Source of the DNA: Pseudoxanthomonas sp. YR558
Lineage (GTDB): Bacteria; Pseudomonadota; Gammaproteobacteria; Xanthomonadales; Xanthomonadaceae
Assembly: GCF_900116385.1 (NCBI RefSeq)
Contig: NZ_FPCI01000001.1
Span: forward strand, 310,001 to 374,000
Length of the DNA: 64,000 nucleotides
Direction of reading: 5' to 3'
Part shown: positions 51,946 to 59,807 of the stretch, one piece after another
Numbering within the stretch: position 1 is the stretch's first letter
Layout: every line of letters begins with the position of its first letter
Notes under the pieces: model-generated
Seen by the model: only the letters and a program-made list of their open reading frames with translations
What the model was told of the DNA's origin: nothing
The model's database searches: none
Made by a program: the position numbers and the translations under genes

Positions 51946-53352
51946 ATGGGCACTGTCTCTCCTTCCCCGATGTTCGACGCGGACCTGCTGCGGCGCTACG
52001 ACACGCCAGGGCCGCGCTACACCTCCTATCCGACCGCACCGCAGTTCAATCCGACGTTCGGCGCGCAGCAACTGCGCGAACATGCGAGCGCCAGCAACCA
52101 AGCCGAGCATGCGCGACCGCTGTCCCTGTACGTCCACGTCCCGTTCTGCGCCAGCCCCTGCTTCTACTGCGGTTGCAACCGGGTGATCACGCGCGATAAG
52201 GCGCGTGGCGAACTCTACCTGGACTACCTCTACCGCGAGATCGCACGGATGGCGCCGCTGTTCGAGAGCGGGCGTCCGGTGACCCAGCTGCACTTCGGTG
52301 GCGGCACGCCGAACTTCCTCACCCCCGCGCAGATCGCCGACTGCGTCGCCGAACTCCGGAGCCAGTTCAGCTTCTTCGCGCCGGACAGGATGGATTTCTC
52401 GATCGAACTGGATCCGCGCTCGGTCACACCCGAGGATATCGGCGAACTGGCACGCATCGGTTTCAATCGCGCCAGCCTGGGCGTGCAGGATTTCGACCCG
52501 GTCGTGCAGAAGGCGGTGAACCGGATCCAGAGCGTCGAGGACACGCTGGCCATCCTCGAGGCCTGCCGAGCCCATGGCATGCGCTCGGTGAACATCGACT
52601 TGATCTATGGATTGCCGAAGCAGACCCGGGCGGGCTTTGAGCGCACGCTGGACGTCGTGCTGGAAGCGCGTCCCGACCGCATCGCGGTTTACAGCTATGC
52701 GCATCTGCCGCAGCTCTTCAAGCCGCAGCAGCGCATCGCCCTGGAGGACCTGCCGGACCCGGAAGCGAAACTCGAACTTCTGGAGTGCGCAATCGAGCGG
52801 CTGGTAGCGGCAGGCTACGTCTATATCGGCATGGATCACTTTGCCCTGCCCGACGACGATCTGGCGCGCGCGCAGGCGCGGGGCGATTTGCACCGGAATT
52901 TCATGGGTTACACGACCCATGCGGAGAGCGACCTGATCGGTTTCGGCGTCAGTGCGATCAGCCACATCGGCGACAGCTTCAGCCAGAATCCGCGCGACAT
53001 CGCTAGTTGGGAGCGCGCTATCGACGACGGTCGCCTACCCGTCTGGCGTGGCATGCCGCTGGACCGGGACGATGTGCTGCGGGCCGACGTCATCCAGGAG
53101 CTGATGTGCCATGGCCGATTGGACTTCGCCCGTCTTGGGCGTCGCCACGGCATCGACTTCGGCGAGTACTTCGCCGATGCGCTGCCGCGCTTGCAGGCGT
53201 TGGCGAACGACGGGCTGCTGGAGTTCACCCGGGCGGGCATCCGGGCAACACCACGTGGCCGCTTGCTGTTGCGCGTCATCGCCATGTGTTTCGACCGCTA
53301 TCTTCAGGCGGTACCGACACCGGATGCGCCGCGCTTCTCACGCACGATCTGA
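51946..53352 (+). CDS. hemN: Oxygen-independent coproporphyrinogen III dehydrogenase
   Basis: A 468-aa radical-SAM enzyme. The cluster ligands are Cys68, Cys72 and Cys75 in FCASPCFYCGC, followed by the HFGGGTPNFL motif and the MDHFALPDD segment of true HemN (not HemW). It converts coproporphyrinogen III to protoporphyrinogen IX without oxygen. ATG 51946 is preferred over 51910, which lies within the ANR box. Convergent with the DUF4124 gene. Confidence 0.95.
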   Translation: MGTVSPSPMFDADLLRRYDTPGPRYTSYPTAPQFNPTFGAQQLREHASASNQAEHARPLSLYVHVPFCASPCFYCGCNRVITRDKARGELYLDYLYREIARMAPLFESGRPVTQLHFGGGTPNFLTPAQIADCVAELRSQFSFFAPDRMDFSIELDPRSVTPEDIGELARIGFNRASLGVQDFDPVVQKAVNRIQSVEDTLAILEACRAHGMRSVNIDLIYGLPKQTRAGFERTLDVVLEARPDRIAVYSYAHLPQLFKPQQRIALEDLPDPEAKLELLECAIERLVAAGYVYIGMDHFALPDDDLARAQARGDLHRNFMGYTTHAESDLIGFGVSAISHIGDSFSQNPRDIASWERAIDDGRLPVWRGMPLDRDDVLRADVIQELMCHGRLDFARLGRRHGIDFGEYFADALPRLQALANDGLLEFTRAGIRATPRGRLLLRVIAMCFDRYLQAVPTPDAPRFSRTI

Positions 53353-53361
53353 GCGACGCCG

Positions 53362-53793
53362 TTAGCGACACGCGTCGTTGACCCGATCATCGAAGCGGCG
53401 GCTGGTGGCGAAATCACGCTTCAGGCCAAGGCGCGCATAGGCACGATCGCGCGCGTCCTTCGCCCGTGCGCAAGCTTCCGGGTCGCGGTGCATTGAAATC
53501 ACAGCCCCCTGAGGCGATCCCTTTCGACGTGGTGCCCGCGTTCGCATCGGCGCTTCTTCGGTCTTGTGCGTCGTGGTTGGGCGGACGATCGCGTTGGGCG
53601 CCGGTGGATCGGGCGGATAGTCCCGTTTCCACTCCGTGCGCTCGGCTGTGGCGCATGGTGTTCCCCGGTAGATCGTGTGCCCATCCGCGGCGCGGCATTT
53701 GTGGATGGGGTCTCCACCCCAAGTCGAACTGCCCGCCAGGATCAGCAGACATGCCAGCGCGATGCGCCAAGGGTATGGGAATGAGCGCGACAT
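53362..53793 (-). CDS. Exported DUF4124 protein
   Basis: A 143-aa protein with a signal peptide (MSRSFPYPWRIALACLLILAGSSTW), a short DUF4124 domain (IHKCRAADGHTIYRGTPC) and a C-terminal CARAKDARDRAYARLG...NDACR tail. The tail is shared with the degraded gene at 22742-22923. Function unknown; location periplasmic. Confidence 0.8.
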   Translation of the reverse strand: MSRSFPYPWRIALACLLILAGSSTWGGDPIHKCRAADGHTIYRGTPCATAERTEWKRDYPPDPPAPNAIVRPTTTHKTEEAPMRTRAPRRKGSPQGAVISMHRDPEACARAKDARDRAYARLGLKRDFATSRRFDDRVNDACR

Positions 53794-53948
53794 GATGGGC
53801 TCCTGGGATCGGGGCTCGCAGCATCAGGTGGCGGCGCATCGCGCAGGGATCGGCAGAATCCGCAGCATGGTGTCGGGGTTTCCCGGTCGTTCACCGGATC
53901 GTCACCGCTTCCCGGGCGAGATGGCGACGTCTTGCAGCGAGACATCCC

Positions 53949-54323
53949 ATGACGACGGCCTACCTGTACCTCAATGCGGCGGTTTACTTCCTTTTCGCAG
54001 TCTGGTGCACGTTCGCCCCTGCGCGCACGGCGACGTCCGTCGGGTACGCCTCGCTGACCCGCTCCGGGCAGACGGAGTACCTGACGATCTACGGTGGGTT
54101 GCAACTCGGCCTGGCGTTCTTGTTCGCCTGGTTCGCCTGGACACAGCAGATGCGCACGGGCCTGGTGCTAGCAATGGCGTTGTACGTGCCCATCGTGCTG
54201 TATCGCAGCGTGGGCTTGATGCGCTGGTGGCCGGTCCAAACCACTACGCTGCTGCTGGCGGCAACCGAATGGTTGATGCTGGCCGCTGCCCTGTGGCTGT
54301 GGTGGCAGGGCCGCGCCGGATGA
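53949..54323 (+). CDS. Four-helix membrane protein (DUF4345-like)
   Basis: A 124-aa integral membrane protein with four evenly spaced hydrophobic helices and a TxxxTIYGGLQLGLAFLF segment typical of the DUF4345 family. No function is known. It stands alone between the DUF4124 gene and the Fap-like operon, converging with the latter across 12 bp. Confidence 0.72.
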   Translation: MTTAYLYLNAAVYFLFAVWCTFAPARTATSVGYASLTRSGQTEYLTIYGGLQLGLAFLFAWFAWTQQMRTGLVLAMALYVPIVLYRSVGLMRWWPVQTTTLLLAATEWLMLAAALWLWWQGRAG

Positions 54324-54335
54324 GCCTTCGGCACG

Positions 54336-55850
54336 TCAGAAGCTGATCGGCAGGCGCGCCGTCAGCGTCAGATCCGGCGTGTCACGGGTCACACCGACGC
54401 CCAGGGCGACGTTGAGCGACGTACGATCGCTGAAGCGATATGTCCCGCCTAGCAGCAGGGTGCCCAAGGTCGTTCGTACCGCGCCGGCGACTTCCTGCCC
54501 ATCCTGCTTCGTCTTGCCGACGATGCTCTGGTCGTAGCCGATGCTGATGGCGGCTTTCTCGTTAAGCGCCAGGCCCATGCCCACGTTGAAACCGAGGATG
54601 TCGCCGGCCTTGATATCGCCCAGGAACTCCGTCTCACCGCCCAGCACGCGTCGCGATACGTCGCTGCGCTTGAAGTTGTGCAGGTAGCTCAGGCTGCCGA
54701 AGAACACCACGGGGTCGGATGGGTACAACCAGGTGATGCCCGGCTGCACCGCGTTGAAGCCGCTGCCGGTGGGCAGGTCGAGAGGCAGGCCCGTGCCGGT
54801 CGTGTTGGCGACGCAGCGCGTCACGCAATCTGTCGTGACTTCGAACAGGTCCTTTCCGGTCCGGCTCTTGTAGCGCAGCCAGGCGATGTAGAACGGCTTG
54901 TCCGCACCGCCGCGGTTGAGCTGGTAACGCCCGGTGATCTCGACGTCGCCGATGCCGTTGCCGCGGGCGTTGAACACGCGATCCTGCGCCGAGCCGGTGA
55001 AGATCTCGCGGCTCACCGTGTCGCTGTGGATGTAGACATAGGGCAGCTTTGCTTCCACTTCCATCCGCCGGCTGACGCCGTAGCGACCGGTGAGCGTCGC
55101 GACCGCCGTGGTCGTCTTCACCTGACGCACGTCGATCAGGCCGATCAGGATGGCCGGAATGATGGTATAGCCCACCAGCGCCACCCGATCATTGGCCGAA
55201 TACCCGTACTGCAGTGACGGTTCCAGCACCAGTTTGCTCTTGGGTGTCAGCACGCCGGGTTGATCGAAGATCTGCGCCACTTCCGGTGGGCGCGAATCGC
55301 TTTCCGGCGCCTGGCCGACGCGTTCGGGGGACGGCGCCTGCGCGGTTTGTGCGCCCTGTGCTTGCGGTGCCGGGCGTGCCTGTGGGGCTGCGGACTGCGC
55401 ATACGCCTGCATCGGCTGGGCGTCCTGCGATTGGGCGGTGGACTGCGGTGCGGGGCCGACGACGATGTAGGGCTGCGAGGGTGGCGCGTCGCGGAAGGTG
55501 GGCGCCTGATTGAGCGAAGGTACGATCACCGGCGTCGGCGCACCGCGCGCGCGCGCGTTGGCGAGCACTTCCTCGTTGAGCGCATTCTGCAAGGTGAAGA
55601 TCTGCTGTTCCTGCGCCTGCATCAGTGCGCGCATTTGATCTAGGCGCTGCGTCTGCTCATTGAGCTGACGTTGCAGCGCGTCCAGGCGGGCATCGGCCGT
55701 GATCTCATACGGCTGCAAAGGAGCCGGCGGCGATTCCGCCACCGGTATCGGCACGACACCGAGCGGTTCCTGCGCCCTCGCCTGCCCCGCCACGCCCAGC
55801 CCCACGGCCAGTGCGAGCGGTGCCACCTCGATCAACGACGTCCCTTTCAT
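54336..55850 (-). CDS. FapF-like outer-membrane barrel with N-terminal coiled coil
   Basis: A 504-aa protein with signal peptide (MKGTSLIEVAPLALAVGLGVAGQARA). Residues about 50-95 form a heptad-rich coiled coil (LDALQRQLNEQTQRLDQMRA...IFTLQNALNEE). A long Ala/Pro/Gln linker follows (about 100-195). The rest is a beta-barrel with alternating amphipathic strands ending in TARLPISF, terminal Phe as in outer-membrane proteins. DCVTRC could form a loop disulfide. Coiled coil, linker and barrel are the architecture of FapF, the Fap amyloid secretion pore. Last gene of a five-gene operon. Confidence 0.72.
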   Translation of the reverse strand: MKGTSLIEVAPLALAVGLGVAGQARAQEPLGVVPIPVAESPPAPLQPYEITADARLDALQRQLNEQTQRLDQMRALMQAQEQQIFTLQNALNEEVLANARARGAPTPVIVPSLNQAPTFRDAPPSQPYIVVGPAPQSTAQSQDAQPMQAYAQSAAPQARPAPQAQGAQTAQAPSPERVGQAPESDSRPPEVAQIFDQPGVLTPKSKLVLEPSLQYGYSANDRVALVGYTIIPAILIGLIDVRQVKTTTAVATLTGRYGVSRRMEVEAKLPYVYIHSDTVSREIFTGSAQDRVFNARGNGIGDVEITGRYQLNRGGADKPFYIAWLRYKSRTGKDLFEVTTDCVTRCVANTTGTGLPLDLPTGSGFNAVQPGITWLYPSDPVVFFGSLSYLHNFKRSDVSRRVLGGETEFLGDIKAGDILGFNVGMGLALNEKAAISIGYDQSIVGKTKQDGQEVAGAVRTTLGTLLLGGTYRFSDRTSLNVALGVGVTRDTPDLTLTARLPISF

Positions 55851-55901
55851 GATGTTCCCCTTGAGTAGGTGAAGGCCGCGGGCCGGTCCTGCCGATGCCC
55901 G

Positions 55902-56405
55902 TCAGGGGCCGCCAGGCGCGCGAATGAGCGCGTCCGTCAGCGCGCCATTGGCATTGAGGTTCTGGTACGCGCCCAACGTGTCGGTACCGACGTCGACACG
56001 CGTCAGCGTGCGGATGTCCTGGTCGTCGAGCGTGTTCTGGATGACGATGCCGCCGGCGATCTGTGCGGGATCGAAGCGGTTGCCTTCGCCGATCTGCACC
56101 ACCAGCCCGCGGTTGAAATCGGCCAGTGCCTGGGCCTGTTCGGACGTGATGCGCGCCACGTCCGGCACCTGCACGGCGATGCGTGCGGTGACTTCGCCGT
56201 TGAGGTAGACCACGCGCTCGATGCCGAACGACAGCATCATGCCCGAGGGCATCTGGAAGCCCCCGCGCATCTGCGCAAGACGGGCCGGATCCACGGGGCG
56301 CCATTCCGCGCCGAGTTCTCCACTCTGCCCGCGTGCACCCGAAGGAGCGAGCAGGACCGCGAACAACATCGCGGCCCGCCACGCGGGATGCCGAATTCTG
56401 TCCAT
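55902..56405 (-). CDS. Small exported Fap-locus protein with RGG and IQNT motifs
   Basis: A 167-aa protein with a signal peptide, then VDPARLAQMRGGF with RGG at residues 47-49. Two conserved-looking blocks follow: MMLSFGIERVVYLNGEV and IVIQNTLDDQDIRTLTRVDVG. A similar RGG motif and an IQNT motif occur in the small protein coded on the other side of the peptidase gene. It is placed like FapE in Fap-type loci, but sequence identity with FapE cannot be judged here. Probably a minor fibre or chaperone-like component. Confidence 0.62.
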   Translation of the reverse strand: MDRIRHPAWRAAMLFAVLLAPSGARGQSGELGAEWRPVDPARLAQMRGGFQMPSGMMLSFGIERVVYLNGEVTARIAVQVPDVARITSEQAQALADFNRGLVVQIGEGNRFDPAQIAGGIVIQNTLDDQDIRTLTRVDVGTDTLGAYQNLNANGALTDALIRAPGGP

Positions 56406-56406
56406 G

Positions 56407-57105
56407 TCAGATGTCTCCTGGTCCGCGCCGGGGCACGGTGATGTTGCGCAGGCCGTCGCGCTGGATTCCCATGTCGAGCGGCGCCGGAGGTGCGGTCTGC
56501 CAGTCGCGGGCCTGATTGAATCGGGCTTCCTCTCGTCGGTTGTGGACGACGAACATCACCCGGTTATCCCACAGTGCTTCGAAGCGCGAGCGCGGCATCG
56601 CCCGCGTACCACGGGCGGGATCGCCAAGCAGTACCCGACCGTTGCGTAACCCTTTCACCACGACGAAGTGCCGGTAGCCGCGATCGTTGAGCAGCACGAT
56701 CGCCGGCACGTTCTCTTCCTGCAGCTTGTCCAGCGGAAGCTCGAAGCCGTCCGCTTCGTATCCCTTCGATCGCAGGTAGCGCCGCATGTCGAGCAGCGAG
56801 AAGCCTTCCTTGCGGATCCTCGCCTGGTCGCCGTTGTTGTACATCTGCACGAATACATCCACTTCGTTGACCGGATGGCCGTACTGGTGCGTCAGCAACG
56901 TCGCGGTTGCCGCCGAGCCACAGCTGAAGTCGTACTGCTGCGGCAGTGTGGTCTTGAACCTGGCTTCCTTGAGGCTGGTCAGGCGTATCTGGTAGCCGCC
57001 GTGCGGGATGCGCAGGTCGGTCGTCGCCGCCGAGGCGCCTCCCAACACGGCGAACGCACAGGCGAGCGCCGTGATGCGCAACCGGTGCGGCGGCCGGCAT
57101 GTCAT
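56407..57105 (-). CDS. Periplasmic C39-family cysteine peptidase (FapD-like)
   Basis: A 232-aa peptidase with a cleavable signal peptide. The papain-like C39 catalytic set is complete: Gln56 (oxyanion), Cys62 in YDFSCGSAATATLL, His146 in YRHFVVVKG and Asp162 in LGDPARGT. Unlike bacteriocin-processing C39 domains it is not fused to an ABC transporter. FapD has the same form and is required for Fap fibre secretion. Its ATG overlaps the preceding gene by 4 bp, and 1 bp separates it from the next. Likely substrates are discussed in the findings. Confidence 0.85.
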   Translation of the reverse strand: MTCRPPHRLRITALACAFAVLGGASAATTDLRIPHGGYQIRLTSLKEARFKTTLPQQYDFSCGSAATATLLTHQYGHPVNEVDVFVQMYNNGDQARIRKEGFSLLDMRRYLRSKGYEADGFELPLDKLQEENVPAIVLLNDRGYRHFVVVKGLRNGRVLLGDPARGTRAMPRSRFEALWDNRVMFVVHNRREEARFNQARDWQTAPPAPLDMGIQRDGLRNITVPRRGPGDI

Positions 57106-57521
57106 GGCGGCCCGCCGCCGGTGAAGTCGACGGTTACGATCATCGCGTTCTGGATCAACACGTTGTTGCCGGTGTTCTGGATGACGGTATTGATCCCGCT
57201 GGCGTTGTTGAACGCACCGTCGGCGACGCTGTTCGTGCCGGTGGTGACATGGTGTGCGGTATTGCCGTCCACCGAACCGTCCACATCGACCAGGTTTTCC
57301 ACCTGCGTGCCATCGCCGCCGCGAAGCCCCGCCAATCGGCCGGGATCGATCGTGCGTCCCAGCTCACTGACGGGTTTGAACGGCACCTGCATCGGTGCGG
57401 TTTCGATGACGGGATCCTGCAGGGGGCGCAGTTCCACTCCGTCTGCGGCCCAGGCAGCGGGTGCGAGGGCACAGACACTCAGGACCGCCAGACGCAGTCC
57501 CCTCCGTTGAAGCGTAAGCAT
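57102..57521 (-). CDS. Small exported Asn-rich protein, putative minor amyloid subunit or nucleator
   Basis: A 139-aa protein with a signal peptide (MLTLQRRGLRLAVLSVCALAPAAWA), then IDPGRLAGLRGGD with RGG at 67-69. An Asn/Thr/Val-rich C-terminal region carries repeat-like blocks such as NTVIQNTGNNVLIQNAMIV. The Q-x-x-G-N-N-x-x-x-Q spacing recalls curli/FapB-type amyloid strands. ATG 57521 opens the signal peptide; 57563 is rejected. It lies between the large low-complexity gene and the peptidase, overlapping the latter. Confidence 0.65.
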   Translation of the reverse strand: MLTLQRRGLRLAVLSVCALAPAAWAADGVELRPLQDPVIETAPMQVPFKPVSELGRTIDPGRLAGLRGGDGTQVENLVDVDGSVDGNTAHHVTTGTNSVADGAFNNASGINTVIQNTGNNVLIQNAMIVTVDFTGGGPP

Positions 57522-57639
57522 GGTCAGTCTCCCTTGCCATGCGTTCCCCGTGCAGCCAGGCAACGTCCCGCCGTGAGCGGGACGCTGGCGTCCGCGCGGG
57601 ATGCCCCGGCCGGTGAGGGCCAGGGCATCTGCGGAGCGC

Positions 57640-59166
57640 TTATGGGCCTACGGTCAGGTTGGCTTGCACGGTGATGCCCTGCTGGATCAGCGAGGCCATG
57701 CCGCTGTTCTGCGCGGCCACCATGATGCCCGCGGCGGACTGGCCGACGCTCGTCATGTTGTTGGACATGTCGAACGTACCGGCGTCGACGGTGAGTGCAC
57801 CGCCCGCGCCGCCTGCGCCACCGGTTGCGCCGTTGCCGACGCCGCCATTGCCGTCGCCGCCATTGCCGTCGCCGCCATTGCCGGTACCGCCTGCTCCGCC
57901 GGTCGCACCGATCGCGCCACTGGCGCCGTCACCGGCCGTGGCATCGCCGTTGCTCGCGCTGGAGGAAGCGCCGCCGTTGGTGGCATCGCCGTTGGTGGCA
58001 TCGCCACCGTCGCCGCCGTTGCCGGCGGTCGCGGTCAGCGTGCCGCCCGCGCCACCGGTGCCGGAGCCTGCGCCGCCGGTGGACGTGGCGTCGCCACCCG
58101 TGCCACTGCCTGCACCGCCCGTGCCCGAACCGTCGCCACCGGTGCCGGTGCCGTCGCCCGATGTGCCCGCACCGGCCGTTGCCGTGCTGGAGCCGCCGGT
58201 GGACGTCGCATCACCCGAGGTGCCTGCGCCACCTGTGGCCGTGCCATCCCCGCTGGTGCCGTCGCCGGCGCCGCGTTCGCGCACGTTGCCGCTGCCAGCA
58301 CCGGCGTCGCCACCGGATGCACCGGCGATCGAGCCCGTGTCGCCGCTCGCGCTGCCGGCATCACCGCCGGATGCGCCGCTTGCGCCACCGCCGTCGCCGC
58401 CCCAGCCGCCAGCGTCGCCGCCACGACCGCGGCCGTTGCCTGCCGTGGAATTGCCGTCGCCGCCCCAGCCGCCGGCGTCGCCGCCGTTCGCGCCGCGCGT
58501 GTCGTGGGTACTTCCGCCACGGCCGCCGTTGCCTGCCGTCGCATCGCCGATGGTCGCGCTGCCGTTGGACGAATCGCCCGCGGTCGCGCTGCCGTTGTTG
58601 GCATCGCCACCACTGCCGCCGTCGCCGCCGGCGCCGCCGTCACCGCCATCGCCGCCGTTTCCGGTGCCACCGGCCGCCGAGCCACCGTGGCCCTTGCCGC
58701 CGTAGCCAGCACCGCCCCTGCCACCGTCACCACCGTCGGCATTGCCCCAGTTCTGGGCGACGTTGCCGATGCCGTACACGGTCACGCCCGAAACGCTGCC
58801 TTCGAGCCGCGTTTCGGCCACGGCCTTGCTGTGGTTGAACGAGTTGGAGAACGTCGAGGTCGCGGTGCTGCCATTGTTGGCAGCCGTCGAGCCGTAACCT
58901 TCCGCATTCGCGCGACCTCGGTTGTTGCGGTTGTCGCCGTCATGCGTGCTGTTGTCGCTATTGTCCGAGTTGTCGGAATTGTCGCTGTTGTCGGAATTGT
59001 CCGAGCTGTCCGTGTTCGTACTGTTGTTGCTCATGTCGACTGCGAGATTGACGAGGATGTCGTCTCCGGATCCGTTCTCCGTATTCGTCTGTTGAGCGAA
59101 GGCCTGTCCCGTCGTTCCGAGCGCCAGCAATACGGCTGATGCGATCAGTGTCTTGCGAATGCACAT
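57640..59166 (-). CDS. Large secreted Asn/Ser/Gly-rich low-complexity protein, putative fibre subunit
   Basis: A 508-aa protein with a strong AAGGAG ribosome site and a signal peptide (MCIRKTLIASAVLLALGTTGQAFA). The order is: acidic segment with VDMSNN, a (SDN)n tract (about 55-73), a conserved-looking block SKAVAETRLEGSVSGVTVYG (113-132), a Gly/Asp/Ala/Ser/Thr-rich stretch (about 144-457), and a C-terminal block TFDMSNNMTSVGQSA...VAAQNSGMASLIQQG. It contains no Cys beyond the signal. The layout fits a secreted fibre or matrix protein. High-scoring opposite-strand frames through the Gly region are artefacts. Confidence 0.68.
   Translation of the reverse strand: MCIRKTLIASAVLLALGTTGQAFAQQTNTENGSGDDILVNLAVDMSNNSTNTDSSDNSDNSDNSDNSDNSDNSTHDGDNRNNRGRANAEGYGSTAANNGSTATSTFSNSFNHSKAVAETRLEGSVSGVTVYGIGNVAQNWGNADGGDGGRGGAGYGGKGHGGSAAGGTGNGGDGGDGGAGGDGGSGGDANNGSATAGDSSNGSATIGDATAGNGGRGGSTHDTRGANGGDAGGWGGDGNSTAGNGRGRGGDAGGWGGDGGGASGASGGDAGSASGDTGSIAGASGGDAGAGSGNVRERGAGDGTSGDGTATGGAGTSGDATSTGGSSTATAGAGTSGDGTGTGGDGSGTGGAGSGTGGDATSTGGAGSGTGGAGGTLTATAGNGGDGGDATNGDATNGGASSSASNGDATAGDGASGAIGATGGAGGTGNGGDGNGGDGNGGVGNGATGGAGGAGGALTVDAGTFDMSNNMTSVGQSAAGIMVAAQNSGMASLIQQGITVQANLTVGP
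57796..58737 (-). repeat. Gly-rich low-complexity coding tract
   Basis: About 314 codons of Gly, Asp, Ala, Ser, Thr and Asn in short imperfect units (GGDGG, GTGG, SGGDAG, GDAT). The DNA is a run of GGC-rich imperfect repeats, prone to slippage, so length is likely to vary among strains. Confidence 0.85.
58948..59004 (-). repeat. SDN tandem repeat tract in the large fibre-like protein
   Basis: Six 9-bp units encode successive Ser-Asp-Asn triplets (with synonymous changes such as TCC/TCG/AGC for Ser), followed by a final Ser. An SDN tract near the mature N-terminus is reminiscent of calcium-binding or spacer tracts in surface proteins. Confidence 0.8.
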
Positions 59167-59378
59167 AGTGAGTCTCCTTGTGGCCGCTCCGGAGCCCAGG
59201 GGAAGCCCTGAAAAGCGACGGTGGTCACACTCCCACAGCATTCGTTAGCCGTTTCCGGCGCAAGCGTTAAATTTTCGTTCTGCGGTCTGCCGCTCGTCCG
59301 CCGACTGCAGGTGGTTGAAACATAAGACGGCAACGTGTCCGGACCGGGCACCTCCCCACGTTGGCGCACGCCATTGCT
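59167..59378. other. Promoter region of the Fap-like operon
   Basis: About 210 bp between the - strand operon start and the crcB stop. It should contain the operon promoter. No sigma-54 site, palindrome or riboswitch is obvious. The remainder of crcB's 3' end contributes no hairpin that I can see. Confidence 0.4.
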
Positions 59379-59789
59379 TCAGGGAGACAAGGAGAGCGTG
59401 CCGGCGAGGCGCGCGCCCGCCCAGACCAGCACCAGGCCGGCGATGAGCGTCAAGGCGAGATAGGCCAACATCATCGGCGACCGGCCGGCGCGCAGGTAGA
59501 CCAGACACTCCACCATCAGGGCCGAGTAGGTGGTCAGCGCACCGAGCACGCCGACCACGAGGAAGGCGCGCCAATAGACCGCGGAGGCGCCGCGTGCTTC
59601 CAGCCAGATCAGGAGGAATCCCGCAGCGAAGGAGCCGATCATGTTGACCGCGAACGTTCCCCAGGGAAATCCGTCGCCCAGCCGTCGCATCAGCAGGCCA
59701 CCGAGCGCGAAGCGCCCTGCCGCACCGAGTGCGCCACCGGCCATCACCAGCAACAATTGCTGCCACCACAGCATCGCGTTCACCGGCAT
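59379..59789 (-). CDS. crcB: CrcB/Fluc fluoride channel
   Basis: A 136-aa four-TM protein. GGALGAAGRFALGG near the N-terminus, WGTFAVNMIGSFAAGF, and GALTTYSALMVE, with the Asn and Thr-Ser residues lining the fluoride pore, are the CrcB signature. It exports fluoride from the cytoplasm as a dimer. It lies 18 bp downstream of rarA on the same strand. Confidence 0.92.
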   Translation of the reverse strand: MPVNAMLWWQQLLLVMAGGALGAAGRFALGGLLMRRLGDGFPWGTFAVNMIGSFAAGFLLIWLEARGASAVYWRAFLVVGVLGALTTYSALMVECLVYLRAGRSPMMLAYLALTLIAGLVLVWAGARLAGTLSLSP

Positions 59790-59807
59790 ACGGCGCTCCT
59801 TCTAAGG

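Noticed and set aside
58948..59004. RTX-type calcium-binding repeats
   Set aside because: The tract is SDN triplets, not GGxGxDxxx nonapeptides, and there is no type I secretion gene in the operon.
57601..59139. Long + strand Ala/Gly/Arg-rich frames opposite the large Gly-rich gene
   Set aside because: They are reverse-strand shadows of GGC-rich repeats, with no ribosome site and no domains. The - strand frame has a signal peptide and an AAGGAG site.
59167..59378. Fluoride riboswitch near crcB
   Set aside because: This stretch lies downstream of crcB (the gene reads away from it on the - strand), and the short gap upstream of crcB (18 bp) is too small for one.
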